DNA from: Deltaproteobacteria bacterium
GTDB lineage: Bacteria; Myxococcota_A; Polyangia; DRWM01; JAAZOP01
Assembly: GCA_016218815.1 (NCBI GenBank)
Contig: JACRCX010000045.1
Location: 1-64,000 of the forward strand
DNA: 64,000 nucleotides
Reading direction: 5' to 3'
How positions within the stretch are numbered: position 1 is the stretch's first letter; each line of letters starts with the position of its first letter. The notes under the pieces were generated by a model that saw nothing but the letters and a program-made list of their open reading frames with translations, had not been told where the DNA came from and searched no databases. Made by a program: the position numbers and the translations under genes. This document shows, piece after piece, positions 30,341 to 38,615 of the stretch.

Positions 30341-31378
30341 ATGATCGGGTCGATGCTGGATCGGCTGGAGGGTGAGGCGCGCACGGCGGCGAAGGGGGCG
30401 AAGCTGCTCTACGGGATGCTCCGCGAGCGGCCGTTCCTGTGCAACTGGCAGATCACGTACCGCTGCAACCTGAAGTGCGGCATCTGCTCCTTCTGGCGCG
30501 ACCCGCCATCGGCGCGAGAGGAGTTGGACCTGGACGGGGTGCGCGCGGTGGCCGAGCGGCTGCGGCCGTTCGCGCCGCTGATGCTGTCGATGGCCGGCGG
30601 CGAGCCGCTGTTGCGCCGGGACCTGCCGGAGATCGCGCGCCTGCTGGCCCGCGACCACTGGTTCTCGCTCATCACCAACGGCTGGTTCCTCACCCGCGAG
30701 CTGGCCGAGCGGTTGTACGACGCCGGCCTCCAGGACATCCACGTCTCGCTGGACTACGCCGACCCCGATCGGCACGACGCGCAGCGCGGCGTCAGGGGAT
30801 CCTTCGCCCGCGCCGTCACCGCGCTCGAGCTGCTGCGCGACCTGCGTCCGGACCGCCGCCACCGCGTCCACATCATGGCCGTGCTGCTCGACGACAACGT
30901 CGACGAGGTGGAGCCGCTGATCCGTCTCGCCGAGGATCTGGGCGTTTCGTTCGAGCTGAGCCTGTACAGCCATCGGCGCGGGCAGAAGCCGGTGCGCGTG
31001 CCGGGACGCCCCGTGGCCGCGCGGCTCGCCGAGCTGAAACGGGGGCACCCGGCGTTCGTGTCCTACCGCGACTACCTGGCCGAATTCGACCGGGCCGTTG
31101 CCGCCGATGGGATGCCCGCCTGCCGCGCGGGCCGGACGTTCTTCAACATCGACCACCGCGGGCGCGTCTCGCGCTGCATCGACACCAACGACCAGCCCTC
31201 CGGCAGCCTGCTCGACCAGCCGCTCGACGTCCTCCTCGGCCGTCTCCGCGACCAGGCCCGGTTCGATCCGTGCAGCCGCTGCTGGACGAGCTGCCGAGGA
31301 TTCGCCGACGTCGCGGCCGGCCCGCTCCGTTTCCTGCGCACCCTGCCCGATCTCTATCAGGGGGCGAAGGCGTTCTAA
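30341..31378 (+). CDS. Radical SAM enzyme with C-terminal SPASM-like Cys region
   Basis: A 345-residue iron-sulfur enzyme that splits S-adenosylmethionine to start radical chemistry; the substrate is not known. GGGAGGG stands seven bases before the ATG. The cluster motif is CNLKCGIC (about residues 43-50) within WQITYRCNLKC, followed by SMAGGEPLLRRDLPEI (the GGEP motif) and the strand LQDIHVSLDYADPDRHD. The last 80 residues carry further Cys (MPACRAGRTFFNID, GRVSRCIDTND, FDPCSRCWTSCRGF) as in SPASM auxiliary-cluster regions. No precursor peptide or carrier protein gene is adjacent. It is a different subfamily from the radical SAM genes at 37568 and 42631. Confidence 0.85.
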   Translation: MIGSMLDRLEGEARTAAKGAKLLYGMLRERPFLCNWQITYRCNLKCGICSFWRDPPSAREELDLDGVRAVAERLRPFAPLMLSMAGGEPLLRRDLPEIARLLARDHWFSLITNGWFLTRELAERLYDAGLQDIHVSLDYADPDRHDAQRGVRGSFARAVTALELLRDLRPDRRHRVHIMAVLLDDNVDEVEPLIRLAEDLGVSFELSLYSHRRGQKPVRVPGRPVAARLAELKRGHPAFVSYRDYLAEFDRAVAADGMPACRAGRTFFNIDHRGRVSRCIDTNDQPSGSLLDQPLDVLLGRLRDQARFDPCSRCWTSCRGFADVAAGPLRFLRTLPDLYQGAKAF

Positions 31379-31405
31379 GTTCTTGGTTCTTGGTTATTGG
31401 TCCGG
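31379..31405. repeat. GGTTCTTGG phrase repeat
   Basis: GTTCTTGGTTCTTGGTTATTGG directly after the stop codon of the radical SAM gene. Same family as the run at 24292. Confidence 0.7.
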
Positions 31406-31441
31406 ACAGGGAACGGGGGGGGTGCGATGTGAGGGCCGGGC

Positions 31442-32845
31442 TCATCCGCGCGCGTGTCTTACAAACTCGGTCGCGAAACGGGCGAAGGCCGAGGCGTGGC
31501 CGGCGTCGGCCAGCACGGCGTCCAGGGCGGCGGCGAAGCGGTCGATGGCGGGCCCGTCGACCGTCAGCGGCGGCATCACCTTGAGCACGGACGGGTCGTT
31601 GACGGCGGCCTGCGTCACGATCCGGTGCTCGGACAGCAGGCGGAGCGCGACGTACTGCGCGAGCAGGGCGGCCGACGCCTGGCCGAATGCCGCGAGCGGC
31701 GTCCGGTCCAGCCATCCTCCGGCGGCGTCCTTGAACTTCAGGCCGAGCATGAGGCCCATGCCCCGAACCTCCCGGATTGATGAACGTCGCGCCGCAATAT
31801 CCTCGAGCTTGCGGCGCAGCGTGCGTCCCTGCTCGTCAGCGCGCTCGACGAGCCGTTCTTCCTCGAGCACTCGCAGCGTCGCCAGGACCGCGACCATGGC
31901 CAGCGGTCCGCCCCCGAACGTCGTGGCGTGGTCCATGCACGTGCGGGCGCTTCCGTAGGCCCGGTCGAACGCCTCGGCCCGGGCGGCCATGGCGCCGACC
32001 GGCACGAGGCCTCCGCCGAGCACCTTCGCCACGGTGACCACATCGGGCGATGCGCCGGCGTGCTCGAACGCGAACATCCTCCCTGTCCGCCCCAGACCCG
32101 TCTGGACCTCGTCGACGACGAGCAGGCCGCCCTGCGCGTGCACGGCGTCCGCCGCTCGCGGGAGGAAGTCGGCGGGGGGAACGACGGTGCCTCCCTCGCC
32201 GAGGATCGGCTCGACGACGAACGCGGCGAGATCGCCGCCGCGTGCGGCCCGTTGCAGTGCCTCGAGGTCGCCGAAGGGGATCCGGAGGACCTCGGGGAGC
32301 AGCGGGCCGAAACGGTCCCGGGCGGCGCCGATGCCCTTGAGGCTGAGGGCGCCGAGCGTGGAGCCATGGTAGGCGCCCTCGCAAGCGACGAGCCGGCGCT
32401 TGCCGGTGGCTGCGCGCGCCAGCTTGATCGCGGCCTCGACGGCTTCGCTGCCGCTGGAGCAGAAGAACACGCGGTGTGGTCCGCCCGGCAGGAGGGCGGA
32501 GAGGCGTTCGGCGGCGAGCCCGGCGAGGGCGGAGCATTCGACCTGTGTGAAGCCGGGAAGGTCGTCGTCGAGCGCGGCGCGCAGGGCGGCCTTGATGGCG
32601 GGGTGGTTGTGGCCCAGACCCAGGACGCCGAAGCCGGAGAGGAAATCGAGATACCGCTCGCCGCGGTCGTCCTCCAGCTCGAGGCCCTGTGCCCGGACGA
32701 AGCGGCGCTCCCATCCGGTCGCGCGGAGAAGGCCGGCCCACGACGGGTTGACGTACTGCCGCCACAATCCCGGTCCGTCAGCGGCACGCCGGCGGCGTTC
32801 GAGAGCGAGTTCCTCGGTGATGCTCCCGGGGTCCGGGGCCGGCAT
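31442..32845 (-). CDS. Class III pyridoxal-phosphate aminotransferase
   Basis: A 467-residue cytoplasmic aminotransferase of the acetylornithine/4-aminobutyrate group. It has GLELEDDRGERYLDFLSG, FGVLGLGHNHP, the phosphate-binding FFCSSGSEAVEAAIKLAR, YHGSTLGALSLKG, the cofactor Asp in LLVVDEVQTGLGRTG and the Schiff-base Lys in VTVAKVLGGGLVPVGAM, then HATTFGGGPLA. The amino donor is unknown. Its ATG (32845-32843) overlaps the TGA of the upstream PPK2 gene as TGATG, so the two are translated together. That pairing with a polyphosphate kinase is unusual and has no obvious metabolic explanation. Confidence 0.88.
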   Translation of the reverse strand: MPAPDPGSITEELALERRRRAADGPGLWRQYVNPSWAGLLRATGWERRFVRAQGLELEDDRGERYLDFLSGFGVLGLGHNHPAIKAALRAALDDDLPGFTQVECSALAGLAAERLSALLPGGPHRVFFCSSGSEAVEAAIKLARAATGKRRLVACEGAYHGSTLGALSLKGIGAARDRFGPLLPEVLRIPFGDLEALQRAARGGDLAAFVVEPILGEGGTVVPPADFLPRAADAVHAQGGLLVVDEVQTGLGRTGRMFAFEHAGASPDVVTVAKVLGGGLVPVGAMAARAEAFDRAYGSARTCMDHATTFGGGPLAMVAVLATLRVLEEERLVERADEQGRTLRRKLEDIAARRSSIREVRGMGLMLGLKFKDAAGGWLDRTPLAAFGQASAALLAQYVALRLLSEHRIVTQAAVNDPSVLKVMPPLTVDGPAIDRFAAALDAVLADAGHASAFARFATEFVRHARG

Positions 32846-33699
32846 CAGGCGCCGTGCTTCTTCGGGCCGCCGCCCGCCGAGCCTCCCCGCAGGAGCCGCC
32901 TGAGCGAGTCCGGGTCGGCCAGGGGCTCGGGGAACTGGAGGCGCATGTCGCGCAGGTGCGCCAGCAGGACGCGGGCGATCGCCCAGTTGCGGTACCACTT
33001 GTGGTCCGACGGAATCACGTACCACGGAGCGTCGGGCGTGCTGCACTCGTGCAGCACGTCCTCGTAGGCCCGCCGGTAGTCATCCCAGTACTTGCGCTCT
33101 TCGGCATCCGCCGGCGACAGCTTCCAGTTCCGCTCGGGGTCCTCGACGCGGTCGAGCAGGCGGCGGGTCTGCTCCCCGCGGCTGATGTGGAGGAGGAACT
33201 TGAGCATCGTGACGCCGGTCTCGGCCAGGTAGCGCTCGAAGGCGTTGATCTGGGCGTAGCGGCGCCGCCAGACGTCCTTGGGCACCAGCTCGTGCACCCG
33301 CACGATGAGCACGTCCTCGTAGTGCGATCGGTTGAAGACGCCGATTTCGCCGTACGGCGGCACCGCGCGGTGGACACGCCAGAGGAAGTCGTGGTCCAGC
33401 TCGGAGGTCGACGGCGCCTTGAACGCCGTGACGCGGCAGCCCTGGGGATTGAGACCCGAGAAGACGTGGCGTACGACGCCGTCCTTGCCGCCGGCGTCCA
33501 TGGCCTGCAGCACGACGAGGACGGAGCGCCGATTCTCGGCGTACAGCCGGTACTGCAGTTTGCGCAGCTCCGGCAGCATCTGCGCCAGATCCTCCACGGC
33601 CTCGGCCTTGTCCTTGACGCCGGGCGTGGCGTCCGCGGCCACGTGGCGCAGCTTGATCCGCCGGCCCGGCTCGACCCGCAGTTTCTCGACGATCTTCAT
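32845..33699 (-). CDS. Polyphosphate kinase 2 family phosphotransferase
   Basis: Moves phosphate between polyphosphate and nucleotides (AMP, ADP or GDP depending on class). The 284-residue protein shows the Walker A-like QAMDAGGKDGVVRHV, the Walker B-like NRSHYEDVLIVRV, the lid region LLHISRGEQ(T)RR and WYRNWAIARVL near the end, all in PPK2 order. Its length of about 280 and single domain suit a class I or III enzyme. It is the first gene of a two-gene unit with the aminotransferase and has its own upstream promoter candidate. Confidence 0.92.
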   Translation of the reverse strand: MKIVEKLRVEPGRRIKLRHVAADATPGVKDKAEAVEDLAQMLPELRKLQYRLYAENRRSVLVVLQAMDAGGKDGVVRHVFSGLNPQGCRVTAFKAPSTSELDHDFLWRVHRAVPPYGEIGVFNRSHYEDVLIVRVHELVPKDVWRRRYAQINAFERYLAETGVTMLKFLLHISRGEQTRRLLDRVEDPERNWKLSPADAEERKYWDDYRRAYEDVLHECSTPDAPWYVIPSDHKWYRNWAIARVLLAHLRDMRLQFPEPLADPDSLRRLLRGGSAGGGPKKHGA

Positions 33700-33756
33700 G
33701 CGTCACGCCCCTTTCCCCGGCCGTGCCGGCCCCGGGCTCCGGCGCACCGCCCGCCG

Positions 33757-33785
33757 ACGATAGCGGAGACGCCGTCGCGAGCCAA
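33757..33785 (-). promoter_or_regulatory. Possible promoter of the PPK2-aminotransferase unit
   Basis: TTGGCT (33785-33780), 17 bases, TATCGT (33762-33757). The leader to the ATG at 33699 would be about 50 bases. Confidence 0.45.
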
Positions 33786-33848
33786 CCCGCCGCCGGAGGC
33801 CGGGGTGCATCCCGTGGCTGCGGCGGTGGTCTCGCGCGGCGGATTCCG

Positions 33849-34673
33849 CTACGACGCGGCGGCCAGGATCCGCAGGCCCACGACCGCCAGGGCCATCGCC
33901 AGTCCCCGGATGATCCATCTCCCGCGCATCCTCTCGGAAAGGCGCGCCCCCACCTGGGCGCCCAGCACGACGCCGATTCCGAGCACGATCGTCCGATGCA
34001 CGCCCTGGGTGAAGGCCCCCGTGGCGACGTGGACGAGGGTGCCGCTCAGGGCCATCACGGCGAGCACGAAGTGCGAGGTCGCCGTGGCGACGTGGACCGG
34101 GAAACCGAGCGCATAGACCAGCAGAGGCACGTGGACGATCCCGCCGCCGATGCCGAGCAGGCTCGACAGGTAGCCGACGACGGCGCTGGCGGCGAGGCCC
34201 AGCGGCAGGTTGACCGAGTACTCGTGCGTCGTGCCGTGGGCATCGATGATGCGCCTGGCCAACCGGAAACGCCGCGGGCCGACGGAGCGCGAGGCGCCGG
34301 CCGTGCGGGGGCGCAAGGCCAGGAAGGCGGCGCCGGCCACGAGGAGCGCGCCGAGCAGCACATCGAAGATGCGGCGAGGGAGAAGGGAGGTGTGGATCGC
34401 GCCCAGCACGGCCCCCGGAACCGCCGCGGCCGCGAAGAGCAGGCCCGAGCGATAGTCGATCCGTCCCATCCGCCCGTAAGCTGCGGAGCCGGAAAGCGCG
34501 TTGAGGAAGACCACCGCCAGCGAGATGCTCGCGAGCTGCGCGGGATCCTGGTGCGGATACAGCAGCAGGAGCACCGGCATGAGGATGAATCCTCCGCCGG
34601 CACCGATCAGCGTCCCGTAGGCGCCGACCGCCGTACCCAGGGCGGCCAGCGCGAGGTACCGTGCGACGTCCAC
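33849..34673 (-). CDS. TauE/SafE family membrane permease
   Basis: A 274-residue integral membrane protein of the sulfite/organosulfonate exporter family. It has two similar halves, each with a Gly-rich first-helix motif: TLIGAGGGFILMPVLLLLYP near residue 20 and SSLLGIGGGIVHVPLLVYAL near 170. About eight hydrophobic segments are visible. The GTG at 34673 is chosen because AAGGAG lies seven bases upstream; an ATG 25 codons earlier would add a polar, unlikely N-terminus. Substrate unknown. A sulfur compound is possible given the sulfate adenylyltransferase and rhodanese genes at 39.6-42.3 kb, but they are 5 kb away. Confidence 0.85.
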   Translation of the reverse strand: MDVARYLALAALGTAVGAYGTLIGAGGGFILMPVLLLLYPHQDPAQLASISLAVVFLNALSGSAAYGRMGRIDYRSGLLFAAAAVPGAVLGAIHTSLLPRRIFDVLLGALLVAGAAFLALRPRTAGASRSVGPRRFRLARRIIDAHGTTHEYSVNLPLGLAASAVVGYLSSLLGIGGGIVHVPLLVYALGFPVHVATATSHFVLAVMALSGTLVHVATGAFTQGVHRTIVLGIGVVLGAQVGARLSERMRGRWIIRGLAMALAVVGLRILAAAS

Positions 34674-34793
34674 CGAACTGCTCCTTCGGGTCGCGCGCCT
34701 CGTATCGCGCCACCGCAGCGAAGCTAAGGTCGAATCGGGAGAAGGCAACGGACGGGAGGAGCGTCGTCCGGGCCTTGCGGTCCGGGGGCGCGT

Positions 34794-36749
34794 CTACGGC
34801 AGCTCGACCGACGGGTCGCCGAAGATGTAGCGGTCCAGGAAGCGATCCGTCAGCTCGTACGCCGCGAGCATGCTCTCGTTCTGCGAGAAGCCGTGCCCCT
34901 CGCCCTCCAGGATCAGGTAGTGCACGGGAACGCCGCGCTCCCGCAGCGCCTCGACGATGCGGTCCGACTGGTCGCGGCGGACCCGCACGTCGTTCTCGCC
35001 CTGCACGACGAGCAGCGGGGTCACGATGCGGTCGACGAAGTAGAGGGGGGAGCGGTCGTGCTGGTACTGCGCGTGCTCGGGATTCGCCGGGTCGCCGAAT
35101 TTCTGGTAGATGTACGTCGCCATCGCCATCCAGTAGGGCGGGAAGCTTTCCACGAGGGACTTCAGGTCCGAGACGCCGAAATAGTCGACCTGCGCGGCGA
35201 ACTCCCCGGGGGTGAACGTCGCCGCCGCCAGCGCCATGTAGCCGCCGTAGCTGCCGCCGAGCACGACGACCCGGTCGGCCGAGACGCCGGCGTGCTCCAC
35301 CAGCCACCGCTTGCACGCCACGACGTCCTGGAGCGGACCGCCGCCCAGGTCGAGGTTGTCGAGTGTCGTGTACGTCTTGCCGTAGCCCGTCGAGCCGCGG
35401 ACGTTCGGGACCAGGACGACGTAGCCCTTGGACACGAGGTACTGGCGCATGCGGTCGAACTTCCGCCGCGACTGCGCGGTCGGCCCCCCGTGCACATCGA
35501 TCACCGCGGGGAACGGACCCTCACCTCCGGGCCGGTAGGCGAACGCCGGCACCTCGCTCCCGTCGAAGCTCGGGACGCGCACCGATTCGCCCGTCACCAT
35601 CGGGCGGTCCCGCAGCGACTCGGGCAGCGACTGCGTCAGCCGGGTTGCCGTCCCGGCCGAGAGATCGACCACGTACAGCTCGGTCGGCGACGTGTCGCTG
35701 ACAAGCGTCGCGGCCATCAGGCGGTCGGAGTTGGAGAACTCGAGCGGCACGAGCGCCCCGGGGGCGCCCAGGTCCGGCAACGCGACCGGCTCGTCCGTGC
35801 CTGCCTTCGTGAGTACGACGCGCGGCTCGCCGTCCACGTTGGTGCTCGTGTAGAAGTACGTCCACGCGCGCGAGAAGTCCGCGACCTCGACGTCCCACTC
35901 CTCCTCCAGCACGGCGCGCGAGGCCTTGGTTTCCAGCTCCATCGCCAGGAGCGCGGTGAACTCGCGCCCCTCGTCGGAGGTGTAGTACATGGTGCCGCCG
36001 TCCTGCGTGAACGTCGTGGGTGTGTAGAGCACCTCGCCCTCGTGCGGCGTGAGCAGTTCCGGCCCGGTCGCGCCCCGCCGGAGGAGGTACATGTTCGAGT
36101 CCACGTCGGAGAGGACCTCGACGATCACGAACGTCCGGTGGTCGCGGCTGGTCCCCGCGAAGTTGAGCAGTCCGGATGACTCCCACAACCGCTCGGACGT
36201 ACCGGTCGCGGGCGTGTACTCGTACAGGTCCATGAACTGCACGTCGCGCCGGTTGGAGAGGTAGAGGAAGCTGTTCCCGTCCTCGGCCCAGCGGATGAAC
36301 GAGGTCTTGGTCCCTTCCGGGTCGCCCGGCATCAGCTCCTGCCACATCGAGCCGGCGGCGTCGGTGAGGTAGAGGTGGCCCAGCTCGTCACCGCCGTGGT
36401 CGGCTTCGACGAGCAGCGCGTCGTCGGTGGGGGAGAACCCGAAACCCAGCACGAACCCGTCGACGTGGGTGACCTGGCGCGCGTCGCCTCCGGCGGTGGG
36501 CCGGACCCAGACGTCCATCCGGCCGCCGGCGTCGGTGACGTAGGCGACGAGCGACTCGTCATGGGAGAACGACGCGGCGCCTGACACGCGCGCGATGTGG
36601 AAGTATTCGGCGATGGGCACGGGAGCGACGGGCGCGTGGGCCGTACCGGCGGTGCCCTGGGGGGCCGTCGTCTCGCCGGCGCGTGGCCCGCAGGCGACGG
36701 CCGAGATACCGGCCAGGATGCCGACCAGGATCGCAAACGACCTCTTCAT
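34794..36749 (-). CDS. Lipoprotein S9 family peptidase (prolyl oligopeptidase type)
   Basis: A 651-residue exported serine peptidase that probably cleaves peptides in the periplasm or at the surface. The lipoprotein signal is MKRSFAILVGILAGISAVAC (Cys20). Residues about 50-390 form a beta-propeller of WD-like/TolB-like repeats (FSHDESLVAYVTD, FIRWAEDGNSFLYLSNRR). The alpha/beta hydrolase domain carries the nucleophile GGSYGGYMAL, the Asp region VVQGENDVRV and the His in LEGEGHGF, with GGPTAQ and NVRGSTGYGK as in the S9C group. It stands alone, divergent from the lipoprotein gene at 36919; a TAGCGT -10-like element lies upstream at 36791-36786. Confidence 0.92.
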   Translation of the reverse strand: MKRSFAILVGILAGISAVACGPRAGETTAPQGTAGTAHAPVAPVPIAEYFHIARVSGAASFSHDESLVAYVTDAGGRMDVWVRPTAGGDARQVTHVDGFVLGFGFSPTDDALLVEADHGGDELGHLYLTDAAGSMWQELMPGDPEGTKTSFIRWAEDGNSFLYLSNRRDVQFMDLYEYTPATGTSERLWESSGLLNFAGTSRDHRTFVIVEVLSDVDSNMYLLRRGATGPELLTPHEGEVLYTPTTFTQDGGTMYYTSDEGREFTALLAMELETKASRAVLEEEWDVEVADFSRAWTYFYTSTNVDGEPRVVLTKAGTDEPVALPDLGAPGALVPLEFSNSDRLMAATLVSDTSPTELYVVDLSAGTATRLTQSLPESLRDRPMVTGESVRVPSFDGSEVPAFAYRPGGEGPFPAVIDVHGGPTAQSRRKFDRMRQYLVSKGYVVLVPNVRGSTGYGKTYTTLDNLDLGGGPLQDVVACKRWLVEHAGVSADRVVVLGGSYGGYMALAAATFTPGEFAAQVDYFGVSDLKSLVESFPPYWMAMATYIYQKFGDPANPEHAQYQHDRSPLYFVDRIVTPLLVVQGENDVRVRRDQSDRIVEALRERGVPVHYLILEGEGHGFSQNESMLAAYELTDRFLDRYIFGDPSVELP

Positions 36750-36869
36750 GGCTGCTCCTTCTTCGCTTCGCGGGGCGCGTGCCGGACGCTATCAATGCCT
36801 GCGACTTTCCGCCAGGGCGGTGGAATTGCCCGGGAGTCGCGCGGCAAGTCCGGGAGGGCGCCCGGGAGA

Positions 36870-36896
36870 TTGACCGGCCGGGGCCGGTGCTTACCT
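36870..36896 (+). promoter_or_regulatory. Weak promoter candidate for the small lipoprotein
   Basis: TTGACC (36870-36875), 15 bases, TTACCT (36891-36896) in GTGCTTACCTT, the same phrase as before the msr fusion. The predicted leader is about 16 bases. Confidence 0.25.
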
Positions 36897-36918
36897 TGCC
36901 CTTGGCTTGGAGGCAAAC

Positions 36919-37452
36919 ATGACAGCAGCTCGATGGTTCGGCAGGGTCGGGGTTCCCGTGGCCGTACTGGCCATGGCGGGGCTTCGATGCGACGACGACG
37001 GCGGCTACTCCTACCCGGACGGCGGCGACGCCGATGGCGCGGCGGAAGGGGGTGCGGACGCGGACGCCGATGCGGACGCGGACGCGGACGCCGACGCGGA
37101 CGCGGACGCGCCCGGAGGACCATGGAACCTCACCTTCTCCGGGACGGGGTTCGCTCCGCACGAGGGCCAGGACTTGTCCGCGGCGCTGGTCGACGACGCC
37201 ACCGACACGGTGGTCGCCTCCGATCAGGCCGTGGTGACCGGAGGGGCGTTCAGCTTCAACTGGACGGACGTCCTCCAGGAGGGTAGCAACTACCGGATCG
37301 ACTACTACGCGGACTTCAACGGGAACGGGGTGTGCGACGCGCCGCCGCAGGATCACGTTTGGAGCGTCGCGGTGCCGGCGTTCACCGGGGACGCGACCGT
37401 CGAGGTGACCCACAACACGGACTTCGTCGCGGCCGCCTGCGCGTCGTTCTAG
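36919..37452 (+). CDS. Small surface protein with (Ala-Asp)n linker and beta-domain
   Basis: A 177-residue exported protein. The ATG at 36919 has TTGGAGG five bases upstream; the in-frame TTG at 36907 would overlap that site. The signal is hydrophobic (VAVLAMAGLRC), but the residue before Cys is Arg, a poor lipobox. Residues about 46-65 are an alternating Ala-Asp run encoded by a GAYGCG hexamer repeat (37054-37110). The remaining 110 residues look like one beta-sandwich (WNLTFSGTGFAPHEGQDL, ASDQAVVTGGAFSFNW, YRIDYYADFNGNGVCD). FNGNGVCD resembles a calcium loop. Function unknown. Confidence 0.7.
   Translation: MTAARWFGRVGVPVAVLAMAGLRCDDDGGYSYPDGGDADGAAEGGADADADADADADADADADAPGGPWNLTFSGTGFAPHEGQDLSAALVDDATDTVVASDQAVVTGGAFSFNWTDVLQEGSNYRIDYYADFNGNGVCDAPPQDHVWSVAVPAFTGDATVEVTHNTDFVAAACASF
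37054..37110 (+). repeat. GAYGCG hexamer microsatellite in coding sequence
   Basis: About nine copies of GACGCG/GATGCG encoding Asp-Ala repeats. Unit changes of six bases would lengthen or shorten the linker without a frameshift. Confidence 0.8.
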
Positions 37453-37514
37453 GCAAGGCAGGCACGTATCACGCGCACGCACGCCGCGCGGACGTTTGCA
37501 CCCTTGCCGCTCCC

Positions 37515-37544
37515 TTGCCCCGTCGCCGCGCCGCGCGATAGCGT
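37515..37544 (+). promoter_or_regulatory. Possible promoter of the second radical SAM gene
   Basis: TTGCCC (37515-37520), 18 bases, TAGCGT (37539-37544), with the ATG at 37568. Confidence 0.35.
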
Positions 37545-37567
37545 GGCGGCCAAAGGAGAGACGCGGC

Positions 37568-38611
37568 ATGGTGGGCCGGCTGGTCGCGCGAAACACCGTC
37601 GCCAACGTGGTGCTCGACGCGCTCGGGATGCGCGAGCGCACGGCGTACCACCCGATCGCGGTCTGCTGGATCGTGACCTACCGCTGCGAGCTGTCGTGCC
37701 CGTACTGCGTCGAGAACGTGCGCCACCGCTGTCCGGACGGCGTGCCGCGCGAGCTGGGCACCGCGGACGCCGTCCGCACGCTGCGCGGCATCCGCGAGGT
37801 CTGCGACGCCATCGATCTCTCGGGGGGCGAACCGACGCTGCGCGCCGACCTCCCGCGCCTCCTCGCCGCCTGCCGCGACCTCGACTTCGCCGACATCACC
37901 CTCAACACCAACGGACTGCACCTGGACGACCACCCGGAATGGCTACGTGACGTCGATTGCGTAATGGTCGGCGTCGACAGCCTCCGGCCCGAGGGGTTCG
38001 TGCGCGTCACCGGCGGCACGCCCGGGCAGCACCGCGTGCAGGTCGAGAATCTCGAGCGGCTGCGGCGTCTGCGGAACGACTTCGGCTTCGACCTCGGACT
38101 GTGCACCGTCCTGGTCCCCGGGATGCTCGCCGAGGTGGAGCCGATCCTCGACTGGTGCTTCGCCCACGGCGTCGGGCTGGCGATCTCGCCTTTCATCGAC
38201 CGCGAGCTTCGCGTGGCCGAGGGACTGCGGCGCGATCCGGCGTACTTCGAGCTGTGCGCGCGGCTGGTCGACTATCGGCGCCGCGGGCTTCCCCTGGCCG
38301 GGTCGCTCGGCTACTACGAGACCCTGCGCGACGGGAGCCCGCACCACTGCTTCCCGATGGCGAATCTGACGCTCGATCCGCTGGGCCGCATCTTCTGGCC
38401 CTGCGGCGAGATCCAGCGTCCGGGAGCGAGCTTCCTGGAGGGGAAGTCCTTCCGGCGGATGATTGACGAGGCGCGGGCGCGGTGGGGCCCGATGCCGGTG
38501 TGCCGCGACCGCTGCCCGTTCGCCTGCAGGATGCTCTACTCCGACTTCCTGGCCCGTCCGCTGCGTCTTCCGGCGGAGGCCCGGCACCTGCGGACGTACC
38601 GCCGGCGATGA
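37568..38611 (+). CDS. Radical SAM enzyme, orphan
   Basis: A 347-residue radical SAM protein of unknown substrate. AAAGGAGAG precedes the ATG. The cluster motif is CELSCPYC within WIVTYRCELSCPYC, then AIDLSGGEPTLRADLPRLL and DITLNTNGLHLDDH, with an SAM-pocket-like VMVGVDSLRPEGF. The C-terminal part carries Cys in HHCFPMANLTLDPLGRIF, FWPCGEIQRPG and VCRDRCPFACRMLYS, a likely site for an extra cluster. The ending PFACRMLYSDFLARP is distinctive but not one I can assign. The next gene on the right is convergent and only four bases away, so no operon partner suggests a substrate. Confidence 0.83.
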   Translation: MVGRLVARNTVANVVLDALGMRERTAYHPIAVCWIVTYRCELSCPYCVENVRHRCPDGVPRELGTADAVRTLRGIREVCDAIDLSGGEPTLRADLPRLLAACRDLDFADITLNTNGLHLDDHPEWLRDVDCVMVGVDSLRPEGFVRVTGGTPGQHRVQVENLERLRRLRNDFGFDLGLCTVLVPGMLAEVEPILDWCFAHGVGLAISPFIDRELRVAEGLRRDPAYFELCARLVDYRRRGLPLAGSLGYYETLRDGSPHHCFPMANLTLDPLGRIFWPCGEIQRPGASFLEGKSFRRMIDEARARWGPMPVCRDRCPFACRMLYSDFLARPLRLPAEARHLRTYRRR

Positions 38612-38615
38612 AGAA

